DNA of 64,000 nt from Bhargavaea cecembensis (GCF_000826125.2 NZ_LN651373.1:1895478-1959477); one strand, 5' to 3'. Counted from the first letter of the stretch, positions 9,083 through 18,986 are shown. Numbers and translations: made by a program. The notes: generated by a model from the sequence alone, not told the origin.

Positions 9083-9829
9083 TTACGAGAGACGATCCGC
9101 ACGGATTTCCATGGCGTCCGCCATGAACCGGGCGAATCCTTCGCCGTATCCGTCCATTGTTTCCGTGAATCGTTCGTCCTGGATATACAGTTGCCCGAGG
9201 CCCTTGAAGGCTTCCGGCGAATAAGTGTAGCCCATGCCGTTCAGCATGTCATGCCACTGCGCGACCGCCTGCTGGACCTCTTCGGAATCCGGCGGAAGCT
9301 GCATCAGACTCGCGAGTTTCCGGAACTGGATATCCATTTCCCTTCCCAGTTCTTCCCGGCCGCCTTTACCGATTTTTTGAAGGTTTTCATTCTGACGGTC
9401 GACCGGCTCATCTCCCCATCTCTTTCTCGCTTCCTCTTCGTACGGATTTTTACTGAAATCAAATCCGTCAAACTTCTCCTGTTCATTCATCTTAATCTCT
9501 CCTTTTAGGCTTTGAATGGTCTTGTCGATTGTGCCGATCATCCGGCCGAGTCGTTCGCGTTTCTCGATCAGGGCTTTCTGCTGCAGCTCAAGTGCTTCCT
9601 TTCGGTCGAATGACGGACTATCGAGGATTTCCTTGATTTTCTCGAGCGGAAAACCGAGCTCCCTGAAAAACAGGATCTGCTGGAGCCGGTCCAGATCCTC
9701 TTCCCCATACAGCCGGTAACCGGCCTCTGAAACAGCCGCCGGCACGAGCAGCCCGATCCGGTCATAATGATGCAGAGTGCGGACGCTGACGCCGGCAAGA
9801 TCCGCGGCTTCTTTCACTTTCCTTGGCAC
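9083..9829 (-). CDS. MerR-family regulator with TipAS domain
   Basis: This 248-residue transcription activator is the same size as Mta/TipA. The GTG start at 9829 is chosen because GGGAGGTG lies just upstream; longer frames have no ribosome site. Residues ~1-70 are the MerR winged helix ([27 protein letters not shown], then [12 protein letters not shown]), followed by a dimer coiled coil to ~110. The C-terminal TipAS/antibiotic-binding domain contains [13 protein letters not shown] and AVAQWHDML. Such proteins bind drugs and activate efflux or protective genes. No efflux gene is adjacent, so only autoregulation is visible. Confidence 0.9.
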   Translation of the reverse strand: MPRKVKEAADLAGVSVRTLHHYDRIGLLVPAAVSEAGYRLYGEEDLDRLQQILFFRELGFPLEKIKEILDSPSFDRKEALELQQKALIEKRERLGRMIGTIDKTIQSLKGEIKMNEQEKFDGFDFSKNPYEEEARKRWGDEPVDRQNENLQKIGKGGREELGREMDIQFRKLASLMQLPPDSEEVQQAVAQWHDMLNGMGYTYSPEAFKGLGQLYIQDERFTETMDGYGEGFARFMADAMEIRADRLS

Positions 9830-9858
9830 GGAGCACCTCCCCTTTCCTTGATGAATCA

Positions 9859-9889
9859 AGCATATACCCTGACGCTGCGTCAGGGTCAA
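9859..9889 (-). promoter_or_regulatory. MerR-type promoter with 19-bp spacer and operator palindrome
   Basis: On the minus strand the -35 is TTGACC (9884-9889) and the -10 is TATGCT (9859-9864). The spacer is 19 bp, two longer than optimal, as at classic MerR-controlled promoters. A perfect palindrome (ACCCTGACGC mirrored around one central base, 9866-9886) fills the spacer. It drives the TipA-type regulator itself. Confidence 0.85.
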
Positions 9890-10053
9890 CATGTATTAAA
9901 TAAAACGCAGACATTGAGCAGTTTCCCGTCTGCGGCTTTAACCTTTCCCGTTCGGGTACAATACAAGTACGTCCTTCCTTTCGGCTGAAACCGGCGGAAA
10001 CACAGCCGGCCGGTCGAAAAGGAAGGAACCACGAGGAGAGGACGGAGCCATTC

Positions 10054-12114
10054 ATGAAAGAACGCTACTCGAACGAATTCAACTGGCTGATCAAATCCAA
10101 GTCGCCTTATCTTCTTCAGCACGCCCGGAATCCGGTGAACTGGCTGGAATGGTCGACCGAGGCTTTTGAGCGGGCCCGCATCGAAAACAAACCGGTTTTC
10201 GTTTCGATCGGATACAGCACTTGCCACTGGTGCCATGTCATGGAGGGTGAATCGTTCGAAGACCCGGAAGTGGCCGCGGTGATCAACGAGTCGTTCATCC
10301 CCGTCAAAGTGGACCGGGAGGAACGGCCGGACATCGATGCGATTTACATGGATGCCTGCATGAAGCTGACCGGCCAGGGCGGCTGGCCGCTCAATGCGTT
10401 CCTAACTCCCGACCAGAAGCCGTTCTATGTCGGGACATATTTCCCGAAAGAGAGTGCGTATGGACGGCCGGGCATGATGGACGTTCTCCCGCAGGTCCGC
10501 GATGTGTACCGGAACGAACCCGGACGGATCCGGGAGATCGGCGACCGCGTGAAGGAAGCGCTCGAAGTCCGGCCCGAAACTTCCGGAGGCGACGTACCGG
10601 TGACGGTTCTTCACCAGGGGTTCGGCCAGCTCGCCCGGCTGTTTGACGGCGTCCACGGAGGGTTCGGCGGAGCACCGAAATTCCCTTCTCCCCATCAGCT
10701 GCTTTATCTGTTCCACTACAGCAAATGGCACGGCGAGCCGAAAGCCTTCGAAATGGCTGACCGGACGCTCGATGCGATGGCGAGCGGCGGCATCTACGAT
10801 CAGTTCGGATCCGGCTTTGCCCGCTATTCGGTGGATGAGTACTGGCTCGTCCCCCATTTTGAAAAGATGCTGTATGACCAGGCGATGCTCATGATGGCGT
10901 ATACCGAGGCGTGGCAGATGACGGGAGAACCCCGGTACGCCGGCATTGTCGCCGACCTCGCACAATTCATCCGCCGCGAGATGACGCACCCGGAAGGCGG
11001 TTTTTATTCGGCGATCGACGCGGACAGCGAAGGGGCGGAAGGGACATATTATTTGTGGACGGACCAGGAGGTTCACGAAGTGCTGGATGAACGGGACGCG
11101 GAGATCGTCTGTGCCGTCTACGACATCATGCCCGGCGGCAATTTTGAAGGAAAAAGCATCCCGAACATGGTCGGCCTCGACCTGTCGGATGTCACCGAGG
11201 AGTTCGGCATCAGCGACGATGAAGTGGAGCGCATCCTTTCGGAGTCGATCCCGAAGCTACTGGGGGCGAGGGAGTCCCGGGTCTACCCGCATCTCGACGA
11301 CAAGATCCTCACTTCATGGAACGGACTGATGATCGCGGCGCTCGCGAAGGCGGGGGCGGCATTCGAAGACGATGAAATGATCCGGATGGCCGTCGAGGCC
11401 GAACAGTTCATCGAAGAGCATCTGTGGAACGGCCACCTCCTCTTCGCCAGGTGGCGCGACGGAGAGCCGAAGTACCACGCATACCTCGACGACTATGCCT
11501 ATCTCATCTGGGGGCTGATCGAACTTCATCAGGCCGCCGGCGAAGACAAGTTTATCGGGCACGCCGTCCGGCTGGCGGAGCTGCTTGAAGAGCGATTCAC
11601 GGACGGTGAAGGCGGCTTCTATTTCACCGACAAGGAAGGCGAAACCCTTCTCGTCCGTGAAAAGGACATTCTGGACGGCGCCCTCCCTTCCGGAAACGGC
11701 GTGGCGGCCATACAGCTGTGGCGGCTCGGCAAACTGACGGCGGACGAGCGCTGGATCCGCCGTTCCGAATCGATCATCCGGGAATTTTCAGGCGAAGCCG
11801 GACAATACCCGAACGGCACGCTCACGCTTTTGATGGCCAGGATGGCTTTCGAAGCCGGCGGACGCGAGATCGTCGTCACCGGCAGCAGTCCGGAAGATCG
11901 CACTGATCTGCTCGATCAGCTCCGGTCGGCGTTCCTGCCGTTCGATGTCTGGGCCGAAGGGACGACCGAAAACCGTGAAGGACCGCTGTCCGCCCTGCTT
12001 GAAGGAAAGACGGACAGCGAACAGCCCGTATCGGTGTACATCTGTGAAAACCATGCATGCCATGCACCCGTGACCGGCATCGAAGCCGCGGAAGAAGCAC
12101 TCGGACTCGATTGA
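10054..12114 (+). CDS. DUF255 thioredoxin-like / glycoside-hydrolase-fold protein (YyaL family)
   Basis: This 686-residue cytosolic protein spans the full family length (YyaL; SSP411/spermatogenesis-associated 20). Residues ~1-165 form the thioredoxin-like DUF255 domain, with [13 protein letters not shown] giving Cys57 and Cys60, and [14 protein letters not shown] downstream. The remainder is an alpha/alpha-toroid domain related to N-acylglucosamine 2-epimerases, recognised from [17 protein letters not shown] and [12 protein letters not shown]. The start is ATG at 10054, with GAGGAGAGGA upstream. The biochemical role of the family is unresolved. It is followed 26 nt later by the metallophosphoesterase and may be cotranscribed with it. 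Confidence 0.93.
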   Translation: MKERYSNEFNWLIKSKSPYLLQHARNPVNWLEWSTEAFERARIENKPVFVSIGYSTCHWCHVMEGESFEDPEVAAVINESFIPVKVDREERPDIDAIYMDACMKLTGQGGWPLNAFLTPDQKPFYVGTYFPKESAYGRPGMMDVLPQVRDVYRNEPGRIREIGDRVKEALEVRPETSGGDVPVTVLHQGFGQLARLFDGVHGGFGGAPKFPSPHQLLYLFHYSKWHGEPKAFEMADRTLDAMASGGIYDQFGSGFARYSVDEYWLVPHFEKMLYDQAMLMMAYTEAWQMTGEPRYAGIVADLAQFIRREMTHPEGGFYSAIDADSEGAEGTYYLWTDQEVHEVLDERDAEIVCAVYDIMPGGNFEGKSIPNMVGLDLSDVTEEFGISDDEVERILSESIPKLLGARESRVYPHLDDKILTSWNGLMIAALAKAGAAFEDDEMIRMAVEAEQFIEEHLWNGHLLFARWRDGEPKYHAYLDDYAYLIWGLIELHQAAGEDKFIGHAVRLAELLEERFTDGEGGFYFTDKEGETLLVREKDILDGALPSGNGVAAIQLWRLGKLTADERWIRRSESIIREFSGEAGQYPNGTLTLLMARMAFEAGGREIVVTGSSPEDRTDLLDQLRSAFLPFDVWAEGTTENREGPLSALLEGKTDSEQPVSVYICENHACHAPVTGIEAAEEALGLD

Positions 12115-12140
12115 ACCGGACTGTCGAAAGGAGGGATTCC

Positions 12141-12641
12141 GTGAAGATCATCCTGATCAGCGACACTCATATGCCCCGGATGGCGAAACGGATTCCGCCC
12201 CGGCTTGCCGAGGAGTTGGAGACTTCCGACTTCATCCTCCATGCGGGCGACTGGCAGACGCTCGATTTGGCGGACGAGCTTTCCCGGTATGCACCGGTGG
12301 ATGGCGTCGCCGGCAACACAGACCCGCCGGAAATCGAAAAGCAGTTCGGCCGGAAGAAGCTCTTGACGCTTGATGGCCTCCGGATCGGCATCGTCCACGG
12401 GGACGGAACGGGCGGAACGACACCCGGACGCGCACTGGATGCTTTCAAGGATGAACGGCCCGACCTCATCCTGTTCGGCCATTCCCATATCCCGTTCATG
12501 GAAGAACGGGACGGCATCCTCCTGTTCAATCCCGGCTCTCCGACGGACAAGCGGAGGCAGCCGCAGTTTTCTTTCGGTGTCCTGGAAACCGGCGACGGAG
12601 ATCCGCGGCCCCGGCATGTCTTCTACGACAGCAAACGATAA
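12141..12641 (+). CDS. YfcE/MJ0936-type metallophosphoesterase
   Basis: This small calcineurin-like phosphodiesterase has 166 residues. The GTG start at 12141 follows AAAGGAGG at the ideal distance; upstream in-frame codons have no ribosome site. All metal-binding blocks are present in order: ISDTHMPR, LHAGDW, VAGNTDPPE, IVHGDG and FGHSHIPFM. Members cleave phosphodiesters with Mn2+/Ni2+ in vitro; the cellular substrate is unknown. It lies 26 nt behind the DUF255 gene and ahead of a strong terminator. Confidence 0.9.
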   Translation: MKIILISDTHMPRMAKRIPPRLAEELETSDFILHAGDWQTLDLADELSRYAPVDGVAGNTDPPEIEKQFGRKKLLTLDGLRIGIVHGDGTGGTTPGRALDAFKDERPDLILFGHSHIPFMEERDGILLFNPGSPTDKRRQPQFSFGVLETGDGDPRPRHVFYDSKR

Positions 12642-12654
12642 TCAGGCACATAGA

Positions 12655-12690
12655 AAAACCGGCAGGGAGACGGCTTCCCTGCCGGTTTTT
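12655..12690 (+). terminator. Terminator after the metallophosphoesterase
   Basis: AAAACCGGCAGGGA / TCCCTGCCGGTTTT arms with a six-base loop and a following T-run. Confidence 0.85.
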
Positions 12691-12715
12691 TCGTGTCGGA
12701 TTTCCGACTGGGTAT

Positions 12716-12755
12716 CTTTAGCCGCGAGCGGGCGGCTTTAGACCGCGAGCGGGTC
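12716..12755. repeat. Two-unit 20-bp tandem repeat
   Basis: CTTTAG(A)CCGCGAGCGGG occurs twice with a 20-bp period (12716 and 12736), between convergent genes. It resembles the longer 20/21-bp arrays elsewhere in period, not in sequence. Confidence 0.6.
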
Positions 12756-13343
12756 TCAGCCCTGTTTCTGCAGATGCTTTGCGCAATTATAAAGCGTGCA
12801 CAGGTTCCGGTCTTCATGCAGTTCGACGACGGTCACGGACGTATTGAGGATCCGCTCCGTGTATTGCCGCTCCGGCGTGAGGGCGCGAAGCATACGGGCG
12901 ATGAATCCGCCGTGGGTGATGATGAGCACCCGGTCTTCCGGACGCTTCCGGATGTCTTCCAGAAAAGCCATCCCACGGGCGACCATCGCCTCGTCCGTCT
13001 CCATGCCGTATTCTGCGGAGCGGGCCCTCCAGCCGGCGCCCCACATTCGGACGCGCTCCTCTTCCGTCGTGCCTTCCACCTGACCGCCGCTCACTTCCTT
13101 CAGCCGGTCGTCGAAAAGCAGGCGGATATCCGGAATCTTTTCATGGATGATCTCCGCTGTCTGTCGTGTCCGCATCAACGGACTCGAATACATGATCTCC
13201 CATCCTTCTTCCGCTAGCCGCACGGCTGCCCGGCGTGCTTCCGCCACTCCTTCCTCGTCGAGCGGAATGTCCGTTCCTCCCTGCCATCTTCGCTCTTTAT
13301 TCCATTCGGTGATCCCGTGTCGGACAAAACCGATTTCTTTCAT
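12756..13343 (-). CDS. Histidine phosphatase family protein (phosphoglycerate-mutase fold)
   Basis: This 195-residue enzyme starts at ATG 13343 after TTGGAGGGAA. The phosphohistidine motif is at residues 7-10 (FVRHGITEWN). YSSPLMRTRQTAE is the second arginine block, and ITHGGFIARML carries the second catalytic histidine. Length and motifs resemble PhoE/YhfR broad-specificity phosphatases rather than true phosphoglycerate mutase. It is convergent with the metallophosphoesterase and not clearly part of an operon. Confidence 0.88.
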   Translation of the reverse strand: MKEIGFVRHGITEWNKERRWQGGTDIPLDEEGVAEARRAAVRLAEEGWEIMYSSPLMRTRQTAEIIHEKIPDIRLLFDDRLKEVSGGQVEGTTEEERVRMWGAGWRARSAEYGMETDEAMVARGMAFLEDIRKRPEDRVLIITHGGFIARMLRALTPERQYTERILNTSVTVVELHEDRNLCTLYNCAKHLQKQG

Positions 13344-13439
13344 GTTGTTCCCTCCAACCGTTCTGTTTCTTTCGGGCCTAGTGAGTAGTTTTCGGGGTAT
13401 CGGCCTGTTTTACCTTCTTTCCCCGCTCCCGGAAGCATG

Positions 13440-13466
13440 AAAAAAGGGCTGCGATTGCAGCCCCTT
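13440..13466 (-). terminator. Terminator of the EEP-family gene
   Basis: On the minus strand GGGGCTGC aatc GCAGCCC followed by TTTTTT, 17 bp after the stop. Confidence 0.75.
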
Positions 13467-13482
13467 CCCTATTTCAATCCTA

Positions 13483-14346
13483 TCATCTGGCTTCTTCCGA
13501 CTGGTCGTTCCTTAAAGTCGACAGCACCGACAGATCGGCCATGATCGGCAAATGATCGGATACCGCCGTGTCGATTACATCCGCCCTGCGGACCGTCTGC
13601 GACAAGTCGGCAAATATGTAATCGATCTTGGCACACGGCTCTGTCCGTCTCCCGCTCTCCAGTTCAATCGAGCGTGCCGGAAACGTCGGCACCAGGCCCA
13701 GTTCGGATTTGCGGAACACGTCGTTGAATCGCTCGTCCATCGCGGCGATCGACGGATGTGCCGGCTCCGCGTTGAAGTCGCCCGTCACGATCGTCGGGAA
13801 CGGCGACTTTCCGGTCAGCTTCAAGAGGCGGCTGACGCCAAGGCGCAATGCCTGGTCGCTCAGGCTCATATGGGTGCTGAAAAAGTTGAGGTAGGTGCTG
13901 CCAAGATCGATGAATGTTTCAAGAATGCCTCTCGGTTCCGGATCTTCCCCGTTTTCCCCGGCGGGTGTGAGCGGGTGGTTCACCGCATACTTGACCGGGA
14001 AGCGGCTGAGCACGGCATTGCCGTATTTTCTGTGCGGCTTGCCCGGTTCCAGCGGCGGCTGAATCACATTCGCGCCAAATCCGTATTGCATGCCGAGCAT
14101 TTCCGCCAACAGGGCTGCCTGGTCCGCAAAGCCGCTCCGGGCGGAAAAATGGCGATCCACTTCCTGCAAACCGATGATGTCCGCGCCGGATGCACGGATG
14201 ACCTCGGCCGTTCTGCGGAGATCGACGTGCCCGTCCATCCCCATTCCGTGGGCCATATTAAACGACATCACGCGGATCGTGTTCATTCCCTGGTTTTTAT
14301 CTGTCGGGTGTTGCCGGCCGGGCCAGCCGGCTGTGTCGCCAATCAT
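13483..14346 (-). CDS. Endonuclease/exonuclease/phosphatase family hydrolase
   Basis: This 287-residue protein starts at ATG 14346, chosen because AAAAGGAGAG lies seven bases upstream; the frame extends 23 codons further without a ribosome site. EEP-fold motifs are VMSFNMAHGMGMDG, IIGLQEVDRHF, YGNAVLSRFPV, VTGDFNAEP, KIDYIFAD and a C-terminal SDHLPIMADL. No signal peptide is visible, so it is probably cytosolic. Substrates in the family range from DNA to phosphoinositides and sphingomyelin; small-molecule phosphatase/diesterase is as far as the sequence supports. Confidence 0.88.
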   Translation of the reverse strand: MIGDTAGWPGRQHPTDKNQGMNTIRVMSFNMAHGMGMDGHVDLRRTAEVIRASGADIIGLQEVDRHFSARSGFADQAALLAEMLGMQYGFGANVIQPPLEPGKPHRKYGNAVLSRFPVKYAVNHPLTPAGENGEDPEPRGILETFIDLGSTYLNFFSTHMSLSDQALRLGVSRLLKLTGKSPFPTIVTGDFNAEPAHPSIAAMDERFNDVFRKSELGLVPTFPARSIELESGRRTEPCAKIDYIFADLSQTVRRADVIDTAVSDHLPIMADLSVLSTLRNDQSEEAR

Positions 14347-14555
14347 CTTGATCTCTCCTTTTGGGTGATCACCGGTTGTCGATTCATCTTCATCCACACT
14401 ATAACCGGCGAACATTTAGGAAGTGTAAGCCTAACGTTAAGGATTGTAAAGACGGCTGGCCCGCTGTCACCAATTCGTCAACTTCCTTGCAATTCCGAAT
14501 CGAATAAAGCTTGTTTTCAAAGCGGATACTAAGAGCGTAAAAGGAGGTCATTCGT

Positions 14556-14855
14556 CTGGACAAAGCATGGCTTCACCCTGCGATCCTGTTGTTATTATTG
14601 TCTTTTGCGGATGCATTATTCACGTCGCTCGGACTACGGGCAGGCATCATTGAAGAAGCCAATCCCCTCATGGCCGGACTTTACGGATTCTCCCCGGCGG
14701 CTTTCCTGTTCATCAAAATTGCGCTGCCCGTTCTACTGGTCGCCATGATCGGGAAAGTCCGGTCCTCCGCAACTGTCCGCTTCCTGCTGGCGGCCGCCCT
14801 CTGTGCCTACAGTTCCGTTCTTCTATTACATGCTGTCTGGATCGTTTCCATGTAA
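14556..14855 (+). CDS. Small DUF5658-like membrane protein
   Basis: This ~99-residue protein has three or four hydrophobic segments. The DUF5658-type signature is FADALFTSLGLRAGIIEEANPLM split across the first helix. The best ribosome site, AAAGGAGGT at 14540-14548, points to a CTG start at 14556 (LDKAWLHPAILLLL). The first conventional start is TTG at 14589, which would cut off half of the first helix. Function is unknown. It sits between divergent and convergent neighbours and ends two bases before the helicase stop on the other strand. Confidence 0.65.
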   Translation: MDKAWLHPAILLLLLSFADALFTSLGLRAGIIEEANPLMAGLYGFSPAAFLFIKIALPVLLVAMIGKVRSSATVRFLLAAALCAYSSVLLLHAVWIVSM

Positions 14856-14856
14856 T

Positions 14857-17085
14857 TCATTCCCCCAGAAGATCTTTAAAATTTCCGATCAGATGGAGCT
14901 CGTGCATCGGACGTGTCATCGCCACGTACAGCAGCTTGCGGTCGATCTCCGATCCGCCGAACGAATAGTCGAATGCCGCGATGAGGACAGCGTCAAACTC
15001 GAGTCCTTTGGCCAGATGCCCGGGCACGACAAGCAGGCCGTCCTGTTCGGGATCCGACTCCCCGTCGAGCAGGCGCACGGCAGGATCCAGTTCGCGGAGC
15101 GACAGCTGCATGGCGGCGGCTTCTTTCGACGTTTTCGTGATCAAGGCGACAGACCGGTGTCCGCGCTCCCTGGTCTCCCCCGCGATCCGGAGAACCTGGC
15201 CGGGGTCGAACACATCCCCGGGATGGATTTCCGGTTCGCGCCCGTGCCGGACGACCGGTTCGACGAGCGGCAGGTCTTCGTCCAGCTTCGCAAGCATCCG
15301 GTTCGCCGCATTCATGATTTCGACCGTCGTCCGGTAGCTTTTCTGCAAGGTCCTGAACGCGGCGCGCGGAAAGAGTCCGAGGACGGTCTCCCATCCGGTC
15401 ACGGACCGGTAGGAATGAATGCCCTGCGCCAGGTCCCCGACAATCGTGAACATATCCGTGCCGAGCCCTTCCCGGAGCGCCGCAAACTGAAAGGCACCGT
15501 AGTCTTGCGCCTCATCGATGAACACCGCACGCATTTTCCATGCCTCGTCCACGCCGATGAGCTTTGAATGAAGCCAGTACAGCGCCGCCAGATCCTCGAT
15601 TTCCCACCGCTCCCGGACATGCGCTTCCCTGAACCGGTTCCGCTCCGTTTCCGTCCACCCCCGCGCAACCCGGGCCATCGTTTCCGGGTCCGTCAGCCAC
15701 AATCTGTACCGCTTTTTTACGTCAAACCGCTTGAATCGCTTCATATAGGCGGCGACGGTCTTTTTCCCTTCCGCCCGGATCGCCGGAAGCCGCGCGTCCC
15801 GTTCGTCGATGAGCCGGGTTGTTTTCGTCTTGCGCAGTTCCTCGTCGCGGATTCCGAACAGCGCCTTGTCAAGTGCCTGTTCATACCGCCCGGTCAGCGA
15901 AGTGAGGATTTCCTTCAGTTTGCGCCTCACTTCAGTCTTGAGGATCGTCCGGATCCGGTCGAGCCGCTTCTGGAGCGGCAAATAAGCGAATTCCTTCATG
16001 AACAAACGCTGCAGGCGTTCTTTCCGGATGATCCGGTATTTCTCGATATACACGTCGTCAAAGAGCTCCGCCGTTTCCCGCTCGATCATCCGGACGAGCC
16101 GGTTCATCAGGTCCCGGTACTCGAGGGAGCCCTTCAGCCGGGAGATCGAAATCGCCTCATCGCTCCCCGTTCGGTGTTCGGCGAGAATCGCCAGTTTTTC
16201 ATCGGGATCGGCCAGTTTCAGCTTCAGCCCCGTTGCCGCGAGCACATACTCCGGGAAAGTCGTCTGCTTGATCCATCCCACCCCGAGCTCAGGCAGCACA
16301 TCCGCAATATAGCCGATGAACAGCCGGCTCGGCGCCAGGATCATCAGCTTTTCCGCGGGGAAATCAGCCCCGAGTGTATAAAGGAAATAAGAGATTCTGT
16401 GGAGTGCAATCGTCGTCTTGCCGCTCCCCGCGGCCCCCTGGACGATGACCGGCCGCTTGAGATTGGCCCGGATGATCTCGTTCTGCTCCTGCTGGATCGT
16501 CGAGACGATCTCGGTGAGCCGGACATCCGCCTTGCCGGCGAGCGCCTCCTGAAGCAGTTCGTCGTTCGTCGTCAAATCGATGTCCCGGATATCCCGGAGC
16601 TCCCCCTGCTCGATCTTGTATTGCCGCTTGGCAAACAGATATCCTTCGTTTTCCTCTCCGTTCACCTCATAGGAAACATCCCCGAGCCGTCCGTCATAAT
16701 AAACGTTGGCAACCGGAGACCGCCAGTCCACGATGATCGGATCCTGCGTCTCCCGGTGGAACAGCGACGTCTTCCCGATATACAGCAGCTCCGACGGCTC
16801 CCCTTCTTTTCTGAAATGAATCCGTGCAAAGTATGGACTTTGCCGTATTGCCTCCAGCCCTTCCTTCTGTGAAGCGGCCATTTCGAAAAACCGGGCATTC
16901 GTCAGGATGTTGATATAGCTCTGACTGGAATCCAGATGCTCCGCGTCTCCGATCGCCTGGCGGATGTTCTCCCTGGATATTTCTGCTTCCCGTTCCGTCT
17001 CGCCGAGCAGCTTCTCCATATACTCCTTCGTATAGTCGAGCCGTTCCGCCTCCGACTCATAGTCCGGATGATCCTTCGCAGACAT
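14857..17085 (-). CDS. helD: HelD-like UvrD/Rep-family ATPase (RNA polymerase recycling)
   Basis: This 742-residue superfamily-1 helicase-like protein is close to B. subtilis HelD (774). The start is ATG 17085 after GAAGGAGGGGA. The acidic N-terminal coiled coil (residues ~8-80, the HelD-specific arm) is followed by IIVDWRSPVANVYY and the Walker A GAAGSGKT at 217-224. Walker B lies in AVFIDEAQDYGAFQ, and motif VI-like LLYVAMTRPMHELHLI near the C-terminus. HelD removes or recycles stalled RNA polymerase, an assignment by homology. It is transcribed toward the DUF5658-like gene with overlapping 3' ends. Confidence 0.88.
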   Translation of the reverse strand: MSAKDHPDYESEAERLDYTKEYMEKLLGETEREAEISRENIRQAIGDAEHLDSSQSYINILTNARFFEMAASQKEGLEAIRQSPYFARIHFRKEGEPSELLYIGKTSLFHRETQDPIIVDWRSPVANVYYDGRLGDVSYEVNGEENEGYLFAKRQYKIEQGELRDIRDIDLTTNDELLQEALAGKADVRLTEIVSTIQQEQNEIIRANLKRPVIVQGAAGSGKTTIALHRISYFLYTLGADFPAEKLMILAPSRLFIGYIADVLPELGVGWIKQTTFPEYVLAATGLKLKLADPDEKLAILAEHRTGSDEAISISRLKGSLEYRDLMNRLVRMIERETAELFDDVYIEKYRIIRKERLQRLFMKEFAYLPLQKRLDRIRTILKTEVRRKLKEILTSLTGRYEQALDKALFGIRDEELRKTKTTRLIDERDARLPAIRAEGKKTVAAYMKRFKRFDVKKRYRLWLTDPETMARVARGWTETERNRFREAHVRERWEIEDLAALYWLHSKLIGVDEAWKMRAVFIDEAQDYGAFQFAALREGLGTDMFTIVGDLAQGIHSYRSVTGWETVLGLFPRAAFRTLQKSYRTTVEIMNAANRMLAKLDEDLPLVEPVVRHGREPEIHPGDVFDPGQVLRIAGETRERGHRSVALITKTSKEAAAMQLSLRELDPAVRLLDGESDPEQDGLLVVPGHLAKGLEFDAVLIAAFDYSFGGSEIDRKLLYVAMTRPMHELHLIGNFKDLLGE

Positions 17086-17180
17086 GCCTATCCCCTCCTT
17101 CGGCTGATGCGAACCTAAATAGATAAGCATTGTACCACTTGGAAACGGCCCCTTCAACGGCCAGCACATGTTCCGCGCAC

Positions 17181-17218
17181 TAAAAAGCAGGCGGAGAAAT
17201 CACCTTCTCCGCCTGCTT
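17181..17218 (-). terminator. Terminator of the cytochrome oxidase operon
   Basis: AAGCAGGCGGAGAA / TTCTCCGCCTGCTT arms with a T-run on the minus strand, about 20 bp beyond the 27-residue ORF. Confidence 0.85.
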
Positions 17219-17237
17219 CGCAAATAATCTCATGATA

Positions 17238-17321
17238 CTATTTCTTCTCTGAACCGACTTCCATGGCGATTACCATGATAATGATCATGACGATCATGAA
17301 TGCCACAAGCATCAGGAACAT
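17238..17321 (-). CDS. 27-residue hydrophobic protein at the end of the oxidase operon
   Basis: The protein is MFLMLVAFMIVMIIIMVIAM followed by EVGSEKK: one transmembrane helix rich in methionine and a short charged tail. The ATG at 17321 has TAAGGAG at 8-nt spacing. It lies 13 bp after the stop of the oxidase subunit I gene and before the operon terminator. These features argue that it is translated and may be a small accessory subunit of the ba3-type oxidase. It was found by eye and no family was recognised. Confidence 0.6.
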   Translation of the reverse strand: MFLMLVAFMIVMIIIMVIAMEVGSEKK

Positions 17322-17333
17322 GTGCTCATCTCC

Positions 17334-18986
17334 TTACCAGTTGATAAAGCCTTTGGATCCCGGAGGGGCATCCTGAATGAGGTGCGTGATCGGAATGGCA
17401 TAGGCGATGATGATCAGCGCAAGGGCGATGCCGATCCAGATCCACCAGTTTTCCAGCCATTTCGGTGTGGCGGATGCGTCGCTCTCCGCAATCGGGAATT
17501 CCGCATACAGGTCGTTTTCCAGGGAACGCGGTTCCACGAACCAGAGTCTCAGGACGATCACGATCAGAAGCATGGCCGAGAAGAACAGAATCGTTCCGCC
17601 GATGGCAATCGTCCCCGTGTTGGTGAAGAAGCCATCGAACCAGGCGAGCACTGTCGGATTATCATTATAGTGCGAGTACTGTGTGCGCCGCGGAGCGCCC
17701 ATCAGGCCGAGAATGTGCTGAGCCGTCGACATGAGGATCATGCCGACCGCCCAGGATCCGATCTGGACATAGGCAAGCTTTTGCGTCGTCTTTCCGAGCG
17801 TGCGGCCCGTCAAGTACGGAATGAGCCAGAACGAAATTCCCATGAATGTCATGGCGACCGGCGTTCCGACCGTAATATGGAAGTGCCCGACGACCCAGAG
17901 TGTATTGTGGATGAACTCGTTCAGCTGGAAGCTGGCGTTGATGATGCCGCCGGCTCCGCCCGGGATGAAGAATACCATGGCGATAAAGATCGATGTGAAG
18001 CGGATATCGCCCCAAGGCAGCTTGCCGACCCAACCGAAGAGCCCCTTTGCACCCTTCCGGCGTCCTGAAGTTTCAAACACCGCAAACAGGGAGAACGCCG
18101 TCATGAGCGTTGGAATGACGACCATGAATGTGAGGGTCACCTGCAAGAATTTCCAGAAATCCGCCACGCCCGGCTCGCTGAGCTGGTGGTGGAAGCCAAC
18201 AGGGATCGAGAACAAAATAAACAGCAGGAATGACAGCCGGGCGAGCGAGTCGCTGAACACTTTCGTCCCCACGAGTTTCGGAATGACGAGATACCAGGCC
18301 ATATAGGCCGGCAGCAGCCAGAAGTAGACGAGCGGGTGCCCGAAATACCAGAACAGTGCGCGGCTCAGTTCGACGTTGATCGTGTCGACGAAGCCAAATG
18401 CCCAAGGAATGTACTGGAACAGTACGGCTGCCACGACGCCGAGGCAGCTGATGATCCAGAGGGCGAATGTCGCCATCGTCATGAACGCAAACAGCGGACT
18501 CAGTACGCCCGGGTTCTTCCGGCGCCATTGCATATAATGGCCGATGAGCGCGAAGCTCATGATCCATGTGCCGATGATCAGGAGCGCAAGATCGACATAG
18601 AACCAGCCGCTCGCCTTCAGCGGTGCGTAGAATGTATAAAGGACACTGGCACGGCCGGAGATGATTTCGACCGTTGCCCCGACAGTACCGATCAATGTGA
18701 CAAAAAATCCGATCCAGGACCAGAGACGCACTTTCGGACCGAAGCTTCCCAGCGACTTGCTCATGCCCGTGATCAGGAATCCATAGATGAAGAACGTCGT
18801 GTAAACGAGGGCAAGCAGCACGCCGTGTGCCGTCAATACTTGATAATAATCCAGCCAGGCCGGCAGTTCCAACCGGTCATTTCTCATGAATACTTGAATA
18901 AGTCCGCAGAATGTCCCGATCAGGAACGCGGTGTACGCAACGGCGATATTCGATAAAGCGAGCTTCCGTTCAGAGTTTGCGATCAT
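17334..18986 (-). CDS. cbaA: Cytochrome c oxidase subunit I, ba3-type
   Basis: This is the 550-residue haem-copper catalytic subunit in the cytoplasmic membrane. Haem and CuB ligands lie in LTAHGVLLALVY, FWYFGHPLVYFWLLPAY (the divergent ba3 form of the GHPEVY motif) and VVGHFHITVGTPVAM. The lack of the A-type GHPEV pattern and the small operon point to the B-family oxidase, which pumps protons and has high oxygen affinity. The start at 18986 overlaps the subunit II stop (ATGA), so the two are translationally coupled. The operon order is IIa, II, I and a 27-residue ORF. Confidence 0.95.
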   Translation of the reverse strand: MIANSERKLALSNIAVAYTAFLIGTFCGLIQVFMRNDRLELPAWLDYYQVLTAHGVLLALVYTTFFIYGFLITGMSKSLGSFGPKVRLWSWIGFFVTLIGTVGATVEIISGRASVLYTFYAPLKASGWFYVDLALLIIGTWIMSFALIGHYMQWRRKNPGVLSPLFAFMTMATFALWIISCLGVVAAVLFQYIPWAFGFVDTINVELSRALFWYFGHPLVYFWLLPAYMAWYLVIPKLVGTKVFSDSLARLSFLLFILFSIPVGFHHQLSEPGVADFWKFLQVTLTFMVVIPTLMTAFSLFAVFETSGRRKGAKGLFGWVGKLPWGDIRFTSIFIAMVFFIPGGAGGIINASFQLNEFIHNTLWVVGHFHITVGTPVAMTFMGISFWLIPYLTGRTLGKTTQKLAYVQIGSWAVGMILMSTAQHILGLMGAPRRTQYSHYNDNPTVLAWFDGFFTNTGTIAIGGTILFFSAMLLIVIVLRLWFVEPRSLENDLYAEFPIAESDASATPKWLENWWIWIGIALALIIIAYAIPITHLIQDAPPGSKGFINW

